From assembly GCA_016720565.1 (NCBI GenBank), contig JADKKJ010000001.1, forward strand, positions 682,001 to 746,000: a DNA stretch of 64,000 nt, in the 5' to 3' direction. Position numbers and translations under genes: made by a program. Of this stretch, positions 41,100 through 48,563 are shown in pieces; the first letter of the stretch is position 1, and each line of letters begins with the position of its first letter. This DNA is from Chitinophagaceae bacterium. GTDB lineage: Bacteria > Bacteroidota > Bacteroidia > Chitinophagales > Chitinophagaceae. Below the pieces are notes generated by a model. The model worked only from the letters and a program-made list of their open reading frames with translations, had not been told where the DNA came from and did no database searches.

Positions 41100-41140
41100 A
41101 TACCGCATTAGATGTTAAGTTTGCAACCACAATCAGGCAC

Positions 41141-41581
41141 ATGGCAGAAACCCTCGGTTCCCTCTGTGATAAACTCACCATAGTTAAGCTGAAACAATAT
41201 CACAGCGAGGATAAGGAACGCCTTAACAGCCTTGCCAGCCAGGAATTACAGCTTCGCACGGAGATAGATGAATTTGTGCGAAAAGCCCTTAATGGGGAGA
41301 TTCCCGTAGAGAACCTGACCTTCTCCGCCAATAAAGTGTTTAAAAAAGAAGGAAATGAAGTAAGGCAGATCAATGGCGCCATAGGGGAGGTATTTGCCGA
41401 ACTGGCCAAAGTGAACTGCGATCTCTGGCACGAACAGGAAAAAGTATATGAGTTTGAAAAAGTGCCCGCTGAATCAAAAGATATTGTGGTGAAACGCCTG
41501 GCCATACTTAACCTGGAAAGGAATAAATGCATTGATGCGATCGACCGGCAGTTCCAGTCGGCCATCAGTTCCCTCAAATAA
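41141..41581 (+). CDS. DUF4254/DUF6165-like protein of the glycan cluster
   Basis: From ATG 41141 the product has 146 residues, all helical and without signal or membrane segment: LGSLCDKLTIVKLKQYHSED near the start and CDLWHEQEKVYEFE with KRLAILNLERNKCIDAID near the end. This resembles small helical proteins that lie beside glycosyltransferases in Bacteroidota. A structural or regulatory role in glycan assembly is inference. It precedes the gmd-like gene by two bases. Confidence 0.7.
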   Translation: MAETLGSLCDKLTIVKLKQYHSEDKERLNSLASQELQLRTEIDEFVRKALNGEIPVENLTFSANKVFKKEGNEVRQINGAIGEVFAELAKVNCDLWHEQEKVYEFEKVPAESKDIVVKRLAILNLERNKCIDAIDRQFQSAISSLK

Positions 41582-41583
41582 TT

Positions 41584-42458
41584 ATGTCAAACGCGATAAT
41601 TTTCGGCGCCAATGGCCAGGATGGATATTATCTCCGCCAATTGCTGGAAGCCAGCAAGATCCGCGTGCGGTCTGTTTCAAGATCGAAGGATCATGGACAA
41701 GGGGAGATGTGGGCGATCGTGAACTTGTCAGGTCTTTGATCCAATCGGATATGCCGGATATGATCTTCCACCTGGCAGCTAATTCTTCCGTTAGCCATGA
41801 ATTATTATGGGAACACCAGCATACCATTCTGAAGGGAACCCTGAACATACTGGAATGCGTGTATGAATTTTCTCCCCGATCGGCAGTATTCATTACCGGA
41901 AGCGGACTTCAATTTGAAAATAAAGGCGAGCCCATCAAAGCCACTGACCCCTTCTTTGCAGGCGATTGTTATTCTATGGCACGTATACAATCTGTATATG
42001 CCGCCCGTTATTACCGCGAAAAAGGAATGACCGTAAAAACAGGTTATCTTTTTCATCATGATAGCCCTTTCAGGAAGGCCCGTCACCTTAACCGAATGAT
42101 CGTTGATGCAGCCCAGGCAGTTAAAAAAGGGAAAAAGACCGAGCTCGAGATCGGTGATATAACGGTGGAAAAAGAATTTGGTTACGCCGGCGATATTGCA
42201 AAGGGGATCTTTCAATTAATGCAGCAGAATGAACTGCAGGAGGCCTGTATTGGTACCGGTAAGGCCTGGCCGGTTGAAAAATGGCTGGATACCTGCTTTT
42301 CACTGGCAGGGGCTAACTGGAAAGACCATGTAAGAATAGGAACTGATTTTGTTCCTTCTTTTAAACGACTGGTAGCTGATCCATCTGATATGGAAAAGAT
42401 TGGATGGAAGGCGGAGGTGGATATTGAAACACTCGCTAACCTGATGATGAATAGCTGA
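41584..42458 (+). pseudogene. GDP-mannose 4,6-dehydratase-like SDR, frameshifted
   Basis: The N-terminal part in one frame (ATG 41584) reads SNAIIFGANGQDGYYLRQLL, a Rossmann motif, and runs to a TGA at 41737-41739. From about 41703 the next frame carries the rest: GDVGDRELVRSLIQSDMPDM, IFHLAANSSVSHELL, FITGSGLQF, CYSMARIQSVYAARYY (the YxxxR position replaces YxxxK) and FHHDSPFRKARHLNRMI. Together they make one protein of about 290 residues. The break sits at the GGGG run 41701-41704 and needs one base more. This is either a true mutation or a sequencing error. The intact enzyme would modify a GDP-sugar. Confidence 0.8.
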
Positions 42459-42460
42459 TA

Positions 42461-43549
42461 ATGGCCACCACCCCTAAAAAAATATTATTGGGAATGCTGG
42501 TCTCCAATGGAGACTGCCTCATGGCTACCGTGATTGCCAGGCAAATTAAAAAAGACTATCCAGGTTCCCATCTTACCTGGGCCATCAGCGATCTCTGCCG
42601 TAATATGATCCTGAATGATCCCGATGTAGATGCGATATGGGAAGTGAAACTGAGTTCAAAACAGGCCGGACTTAATGAAGAATGGCATGCCTTTCGAAAG
42701 CAGGCCATTGCGAGAAAGAACAGGGGAGAGTTTGATGAAATGTTTTTTACCCAGATCTATCCCGATAACCTGCAGTATTTTGATGGCACTACACGCGGAA
42801 CTATTTATGGCGCTTATCCTCATCCCATCACGGTTAGCGCTAGACCTGTTTTGGAACTAACTGAGGAAGAAAAAAATAAGGTTGACCGGTTTGCTGAAAA
42901 ACATGAATTGAAAAAATACCAGCAGGTGATCCTGCTGGAATGTTCTTCGTTCAGCGGACAATCATTTGTAAATAGCCAATGGGCACTTTCACTCGCGGAA
43001 GACCTGGTGGAGAAATTTCCTGACCTGGCCATCCTGTTAAGTACGCATGAAAAACTTCCTGTTATTCACCCGCGCATTATTCCGGCAAATGAGATCAGTC
43101 TCAGGGAAAATACGGCGCTCAGTCATTATTGCCATTTACTGGTAGGTTGTTCCAGCGGGGTAACCTGGGCCTGCACCAGTGAAAAGGCAAACAGGATCCC
43201 ATTTATACAATTCCTGCACAGGGCCAAAGGTTTCAGTTTTGCCTCGGTGGCCTACGATCATGCCTGGTGGAAACTGGATGAAACACAGATACTGGAATCA
43301 ACAAAAAATGAACCAGCGCAGGCTTTTGAGATCATATCCTGTTACCTGGATAAAGGGATCGAAGAGGCCCGGTCATCCTATCATGAACTATTAAGACCAC
43401 GCAGGATATCCATGTATAAATATGCATTCCTTCTGTTCAGGAGAGGGCAGATCGCCGGAGCAATGAAAATTATAAGGAATTTCCGAATCAGGAATAAAAT
43501 ACTGATCAATTCTTTTTCTTCCCTACAAAACTCGCAAATGTATAATTGA
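42461..43549 (+). CDS. Glycosyltransferase family 9-like protein
   Basis: The 362-residue product resembles heptosyltransferases: an N-terminal KKILLGMLVSNGDCLMATVIARQI with HLTWAISDLCRN, and a C-terminal half with VILLECSSFSGQSFVNSQWA, DLAILLSTHEKLP and the nucleotide-binding area LSHYCHLLVGCSSGVTWACT. It would add a sugar from a nucleotide donor in a surface glycan. It starts two bases after the gmd-like gene. Its last 44 bases overlap the 3' end of the convergent gene. Confidence 0.8.
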   Translation: MATTPKKILLGMLVSNGDCLMATVIARQIKKDYPGSHLTWAISDLCRNMILNDPDVDAIWEVKLSSKQAGLNEEWHAFRKQAIARKNRGEFDEMFFTQIYPDNLQYFDGTTRGTIYGAYPHPITVSARPVLELTEEEKNKVDRFAEKHELKKYQQVILLECSSFSGQSFVNSQWALSLAEDLVEKFPDLAILLSTHEKLPVIHPRIIPANEISLRENTALSHYCHLLVGCSSGVTWACTSEKANRIPFIQFLHRAKGFSFASVAYDHAWWKLDETQILESTKNEPAQAFEIISCYLDKGIEEARSSYHELLRPRRISMYKYAFLLFRRGQIAGAMKIIRNFRIRNKILINSFSSLQNSQMYN

Positions 43550-45287
43550 TCTTTTCAAACCAGAAATCAGGCTTGGGACAATCCCATTCCGCAGGACCAT
43601 GGATCTCCACATTATTCATAGCAGCAGGTAGCCTGGTGGTCAGGTCATTTTTTGTATAGAAACGAAAATCCTGGCGGGGTATCTTATCTCCGGGTTTATA
43701 ATCCTGGTTATAGTCGCAGGTGAAAACGATATACCCACCGGGTTTAAGCAATTCACTGATCTCTTTCACGAATTTTTCGTCATCAAACACATGTTCTATC
43801 ACCGAGGTGGAGAAAATAATATCATAGTTGTTTTCTTTCACACCGGGTTTATCCATGAAGGTCGTGAGATCGTAATTTAGCAAGGGATCAATGCCATCAG
43901 TTTTTATACCCAGTTTTTGCAATCCGATATAGGCAGTATCCTCATAACATCCTACTGAAAGTATTCGGGGATCGGTAAATAGCCGGCTAAGGTCGCGCAC
44001 TGTTTCAAATACAAATGCCTGCTGGATATTTGCCTCTGGTATTTTTCGGCTCATTTCATCGGGGCAAATCTGGCAAAGTAATTTGATCACCTTGTCATAT
44101 TGCTCACGGGCATTATTATCAAGTATGCGATTGTATATTGAGGTATATACCAATGTACCCGCAGCGGGGATATTATATTGCTTATAATCTTCCTGCCTTT
44201 GCTTTACCTGTCCTGCCAGCATTAGTTTATCCTGGTTGGAAGAAAAGCGCGCGAATTTCTGAAGCTTGCGCAGGATCCTTCGGGCAGGCGTTTTTTCTAT
44301 CAATGCCTTCAACCGGCTGCCTGAGGCAGATTGTGGCTGATGGTGGGCAATGGCGTCTTTGATGATCCGCTCATAATCCCAGCAAAGATTCTCGGGGGTC
44401 CATTCTTTTTTATATTCAGCAAGTGGCCTGGTTCCCTGGGCGATGATCTGTTTAAGTGTGGTATCCTCAATACAGATCGAGGGATGGGTTCCCATCACAT
44501 GCCGGAACATATTGCTTTTAGTGATCGCTAACGGCCGATCTACCCCAAGGGCCAGGTCGATCACACTGGATATACCCCTGTTCTTATTCTCATCGTAGAA
44601 AAAACAATTCAGCGTATTGGAATCAAGGAATTCCAGCACTTCCTGCTGGGAAAGAAATTCATGGGTGATCTTTAATTCGATACCGGGCTTTGTTATGAGT
44701 TTCTGGCAGGCATCTGCATAAGCGCGGGCACCTTCCCCATTGGCATCTCCAAATCGCGCAAAGGGTATATTAAATCGTATAAGGGCCTCATCAAATTCCT
44801 TCTGCACGGCCTCAATGATCTCCGTATAACCTTTCCCTTTGGTACCAAAACCAAAACTTCCAATGGTAAGTTTTGCTGGTTGTTGGCTGCTTCCAATAAA
44901 TGCAGGGATCAGTCTGCCGGTTTTAAAAACTATCGGGTTGGTGAGTAATACGGTAGGGTCGGGGGCAATATGAAAATCAAATAAGGTCTTATTGGCTGTA
45001 TTCACCCTTTCCTGTGTCACCTCGTGAATGATGCCTATATGAATGATCTTATTTCCCCGGGTATGCTTTGTACCCAGCCAGGGCATGGTACTCCCGTAAT
45101 AATTGTAAATGATAGCTACCGGATCATGGGTAGCTATATGACGGGCCAGGTCTTCTGCAGTTGAGCATTCAGCATAAATAAAATCAACTGCGGTCGACTG
45201 GCTGATGGCTGCTGCTGTGTTCACACCGAACTGGTGAACACCACATTCTTTTTCCGGGTGATTTATGAAAAGTACCTTCTGTTTCAT
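43506..45287 (-). CDS. Glycosyltransferase-methyltransferase fusion
   Basis: The 593-residue product joins two parts. Residues 1 to about 350 look like a GT-B glycosyltransferase: KVLFINHPEKECGVHQFGVN, IGSFGFGTKGKGYTEIIEAV and HEFLSQQEVLEFLDSNTLNCFF. Residues about 390-593 form a class I SAM methyltransferase: RILSVGCYEDTAYIGLQKLG, YDIIFSTSVIEHVFDDEKFV and LLKPGGYIVFTCD. Such fusions add a sugar and cap or modify it. It starts right after the stop of the C-methyltransferase-like gene (TAG followed by ATG) and is translated with it. Confidence 0.82.
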   Translation of the reverse strand: MKQKVLFINHPEKECGVHQFGVNTAAAISQSTAVDFIYAECSTAEDLARHIATHDPVAIIYNYYGSTMPWLGTKHTRGNKIIHIGIIHEVTQERVNTANKTLFDFHIAPDPTVLLTNPIVFKTGRLIPAFIGSSQQPAKLTIGSFGFGTKGKGYTEIIEAVQKEFDEALIRFNIPFARFGDANGEGARAYADACQKLITKPGIELKITHEFLSQQEVLEFLDSNTLNCFFYDENKNRGISSVIDLALGVDRPLAITKSNMFRHVMGTHPSICIEDTTLKQIIAQGTRPLAEYKKEWTPENLCWDYERIIKDAIAHHQPQSASGSRLKALIEKTPARRILRKLQKFARFSSNQDKLMLAGQVKQRQEDYKQYNIPAAGTLVYTSIYNRILDNNAREQYDKVIKLLCQICPDEMSRKIPEANIQQAFVFETVRDLSRLFTDPRILSVGCYEDTAYIGLQKLGIKTDGIDPLLNYDLTTFMDKPGVKENNYDIIFSTSVIEHVFDDEKFVKEISELLKPGGYIVFTCDYNQDYKPGDKIPRQDFRFYTKNDLTTRLPAAMNNVEIHGPAEWDCPKPDFWFEKINYTFASFVGKKKN

Positions 45288-46517
45288 CTAAACGATTTCG
45301 ATATAAGGTAGAGGGAAAATAAATTTTCCTCCGGAGGCGCGGTATTCTTTCTCTCTATCCAGAATATTGGTCCTGAAATGCCAGGGTAATACCAGCATAT
45401 AATCCGGGCGTTGTTCTTTTGCTTCCTTTTCGGAAATAATGGGTATCAGTGTGCCGGGTGTAAAAGATCCGAATTTTTGCTCATTCACTTCTGCGATAGC
45501 ATCCAGGTAACGGGTATCGATGCCACAATATTGCAACAGTACATTTCCTTTGGTAGAGGCGCCATAGCCCATGATCTTTTTTCCCTGCGACTTTAAATGG
45601 GTAAGCAATGAAATAAGGCTATCCCTGTGCGCGATCACTTTCCTTGCAAACTCCTCGTAAGGAGCTGCGGTATTCAAACCCATTTTAATTTCTTCTTCCA
45701 GCATCCAGTCGATCACCGCATTATTTGGAGTATAGTCAGCCTGTTTTTTACATACTGTTACCGCGAAACTTCCTCCATTGATATCATTCATCTCCACATC
45801 CAGGATCTTCAACCCGGCTTTTTCAGCGATATACTTCACTGATATCAATGAATAATATTCCAGGTGCTCCTGGCATATAGTATCATAAGAATGCGTACGC
45901 AGCATGGAAGGCAGGTAGCTTTGTTCAAAATGCCAGATCCCATCGGGGGCCAGCACGGATTCGATATCACGGGCGAATTGTACAGGATCTTCCAGGTCGT
46001 AGAACATGGCAATAGAGGTCACCACCTTGGCATTGTCGTGAGGGAAGATCTTCCTGAAATTGGCCGCGGTAAAAAAATCCGGCACCAGCTCAATATCATC
46101 AGTATAAAATTGGTTGAATTTTTTCCCGGTAGGATCTATGCCTATCCTTCGGAGATGGGAAGGGTAACATTTCAAAGAGGTGGCATCATTACTGCCAATA
46201 TCTAAAATGATATCGCCGGCCCTGGTATCGATCTTGCCCAGCAGGTAATTCACTTTGTTCTTCAGGTGATTCACCATATGCTGGTTCAATCCTGATCGAT
46301 AACCATAGTTATCGCCATACATTTCTTCCAGGCTATAGGATTGCTTCATTTGCACCAATCCGCTGTCAGGGCACCATACCATATCCACCGGACCTTTGGT
46401 AACTACCTGGTCTTTGGAGGCGGGAAATACCCCTGTGAGGTATTGTTCACCCAGGGAAAGAACCGTGACCAGGTTGGAACTTCCGCTGATCCTGCAATTT
46501 GTGATCTCTTTATACAT
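45288..46517 (-). CDS. NDP-hexose C-methyltransferase-like protein
   Basis: The 409-residue product has the three-part layout of sugar C-methyltransferases: an N-terminal zinc-type domain, a SAM domain (DIILDIGSNDATSLKCY, IGIDPTGKKF, AKVVTSIAMFYDLEDP, HFEQSYLPSMLRTHSYDTICQEHLEYYS) and a C-terminal domain with KKIMGYGASTKGNVLLQYC. The zinc domain is unusual: each expected C-x2-C pair has only one Cys (NCRISGS and WCPDSGLVQ). It probably methylates a keto-deoxysugar nucleotide such as the gmd product, which is inference. First gene of a two-gene unit. Confidence 0.87.
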   Translation of the reverse strand: MYKEITNCRISGSSNLVTVLSLGEQYLTGVFPASKDQVVTKGPVDMVWCPDSGLVQMKQSYSLEEMYGDNYGYRSGLNQHMVNHLKNKVNYLLGKIDTRAGDIILDIGSNDATSLKCYPSHLRRIGIDPTGKKFNQFYTDDIELVPDFFTAANFRKIFPHDNAKVVTSIAMFYDLEDPVQFARDIESVLAPDGIWHFEQSYLPSMLRTHSYDTICQEHLEYYSLISVKYIAEKAGLKILDVEMNDINGGSFAVTVCKKQADYTPNNAVIDWMLEEEIKMGLNTAAPYEEFARKVIAHRDSLISLLTHLKSQGKKIMGYGASTKGNVLLQYCGIDTRYLDAIAEVNEQKFGSFTPGTLIPIISEKEAKEQRPDYMLVLPWHFRTNILDREKEYRASGGKFIFPLPYIEIV

Positions 46518-46567
46518 TAATTTTACCGCTTTTGAGCCTGCAATATTAAGCCATTTTACCCTCTTTG

Positions 46568-47452
46568 ATGACCCTGTCTATCATAATACTCAATTATAAC
46601 AGCTTTCAGCTTACGGCTGATTGTATAAGGTCTGTATTGGCCAATATGGGTGACCTGCAGGCTGAATTGATCCTGGTAGATAATGATTCCACAGAATGCG
46701 ACCCGGGCAAATTCCTTGAATTATTCCCTTCCATAATCCTGGTACGCAGTGGCCGTAACGGTGGTTTCGCCTATGGCAACAATAAAGGCATCGAAGTGGC
46801 TAAAGGGGAATTTATCCTGCTGCTGAACAGCGACACGATCATAAGGGAAAACAGTTTCCAGCTTTCCCTGGATCATTTCCGGCAAAATCCGGATACGGGT
46901 GTCCTTGGTTGTCGCATGACCTACCCCGATGGGAGCATTCAATATACGGCCCGCCGCTTTCGCAGCATAAGTTGGGAACTGCTGGATATGTTCCGCTTCA
47001 TTCCCTTACTTATGAGTTATGAAAAAAGATCTGTGAAAATGCTGGGAAAATATTTCAGGCATGACAGGAATATGGATTGCGACTGGCTGAATGGTGCCTA
47101 TTTCATGTTTAGAAAAAGCATACTCCAGAAAATGCCCGGAAATAAACTGGATGACCGTTTCTTCATGTATGGAGAAGACCAGCTTTGGTGCGAACAGGTT
47201 AAAAAATTGGGATTTGTCAATCGCTTTTTCGCAGGTACCACCATCATTCATATCAATAGCGGAAGTACAGCCATTGATAAACAACTGGCCCTGCGAAAGG
47301 TCATGATGAAACATGAGCTGGAAATAATGAGGGAAAGAAAAGGCCGGGGACTGTATTACCGGGTCTTTCATCTTATCTATGGCTTCAAAGAAGGTTCCCG
47401 TAATGCCATAAAATGGCTGGTCTTTAAAATGACCGGGAAATTAATGCGTTGA
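46568..47452 (+). CDS. Glycosyltransferase family 2 (rhamnosyltransferase-like)
   Basis: From ATG 46568 the product has 294 residues: LSIIILNYNSFQLTADCIRSVL, LILVDNDSTE, RNGGFAYGNNKGIEVAKGEFILLLNSDT with the metal-binding NSD in place of DxD, CDWLNGAYFMFRKSIL and FFMYGEDQLWCEQVKKLGF. The type is close to WbbL-like rhamnosyltransferases. A TTG three bases upstream could also start it. Confidence 0.93.
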   Translation: MTLSIIILNYNSFQLTADCIRSVLANMGDLQAELILVDNDSTECDPGKFLELFPSIILVRSGRNGGFAYGNNKGIEVAKGEFILLLNSDTIIRENSFQLSLDHFRQNPDTGVLGCRMTYPDGSIQYTARRFRSISWELLDMFRFIPLLMSYEKRSVKMLGKYFRHDRNMDCDWLNGAYFMFRKSILQKMPGNKLDDRFFMYGEDQLWCEQVKKLGFVNRFFAGTTIIHINSGSTAIDKQLALRKVMMKHELEIMRERKGRGLYYRVFHLIYGFKEGSRNAIKWLVFKMTGKLMR

Positions 47453-47459
47453 TAGAACC

Positions 47460-48563
47460 TTATAACTGCTCTGCAATTTTTTTAACGATCTTTTTCCAGT
47501 TATAATGGTCATAATAGGAGGCAGGGGTTGTTTCTTTATTATTCGCTTCGCGAATTACCAAATCACTAAATGACTGCCAGTCGTTATCTGCCACAATTTT
47601 TAATTTATTACCGCAAATAGCAGGGTCCATACCGGTTGCGCCGGATTTTGTAGATACCACGGTAGTGCCCAGTCCTATGGCCTCTACCATTTTGGTTTTG
47701 ATACCTCCGCCACTCATTACCGGGTTCAATAAAATATCAGAGGCTTTTCCATACTGATCGATCTGGTCGGTGAAACCAGCATATATAATATGGGATCTTT
47801 TCCCAATGGCGTTTACCATTTCTTCCGGCAGGTCCTTGCCGCAAATGAGAATAGTGTAAGCCATCCCGGCTTTTTCAAGAAGGGGATCGATGTCTTCCAC
47901 GATATGCCTTACCGCTTCCAGGTTGGGTTTATAACTCAATAATCCGTTGAATGAAAATAAATGGTCCCTGGCATCCAGCCCATGCCTGGCAGCGATCAGT
48001 TCACGCGACTTCTGTCTGTCAGCAGGTTCATTTTCTGTTTCGATCCCATAGGGAAGGTCCCGGCATTTTTTTGGGTCGACCTTCCATTCATTTACTGCGA
48101 AGGCTTTATCCTCCGGAGTTATAAAAAATAGTCCATCCGCTTCCCTGAAGGCTTTCTTCTCGTAGAATTTCAAAACGGGCCACCATAGCTTACCCATCGT
48201 TTTAAAACGCTGGTATTCGATATTATGGGTATGGATATAGGCCGGGACTCCCGTTTTTTTTCGAATGAGAGAGGCTAGCCACCACATATAGGGGTGCTCC
48301 CAAACCACCGCAGAATATTGTTCTTTCTTTACCAGTTCGCTGATCTTTCCTATCAGGCTGCGATCAAAGTAGCGGGAGAACCCGGGCTTTAACCAGGGGA
48401 GTAGTTTGTAATTCACAACGAGATTATGGTCATTGGAGGCAACACTGATCACGGTCAGATCAGCCTCTTCTCCCAGATGCTGTAGAAATAGCCCAATAAA
48501 TTTTTGCCCCCCTGAAAACCAGGGCAGGAAATTATAAGGGGCTATGACCAGGATCTTCTTCAC
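47460..48563 (-). CDS. Glycosyltransferase family 4
   Basis: GT-B retaining glycosyltransferase of 367 residues from GTG 48563. It has KKILVIAPYNFLPWFSGGQK, PAYIHTHNIEYQRFK, FSFNGLLSYKPNLEAVRHIV, YAGFTDQIDQYGKASDILLN and the donor-binding SGGGIKTKMVEAIGLGTTVV. The GTG overlaps the yfhO-type stop as GTGA, so translation is coupled. An in-frame ATG at 48590 is possible but would lie 31 bases inside the upstream gene. Confidence 0.93.
   Translation of the reverse strand: MKKILVIAPYNFLPWFSGGQKFIGLFLQHLGEEADLTVISVASNDHNLVVNYKLLPWLKPGFSRYFDRSLIGKISELVKKEQYSAVVWEHPYMWWLASLIRKKTGVPAYIHTHNIEYQRFKTMGKLWWPVLKFYEKKAFREADGLFFITPEDKAFAVNEWKVDPKKCRDLPYGIETENEPADRQKSRELIAARHGLDARDHLFSFNGLLSYKPNLEAVRHIVEDIDPLLEKAGMAYTILICGKDLPEEMVNAIGKRSHIIYAGFTDQIDQYGKASDILLNPVMSGGGIKTKMVEAIGLGTTVVSTKSGATGMDPAICGNKLKIVADNDWQSFSDLVIREANNKETTPASYYDHYNWKKIVKKIAEQL

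Noticed and set aside
41695..41710. Programmed -1 frameshifting in the gmd-like gene
   Set aside because: The sequence CAAGGGGAGA is not a canonical X-XXY-YYZ slippery heptamer and no clear stimulatory stem follows; a missing base is simpler.
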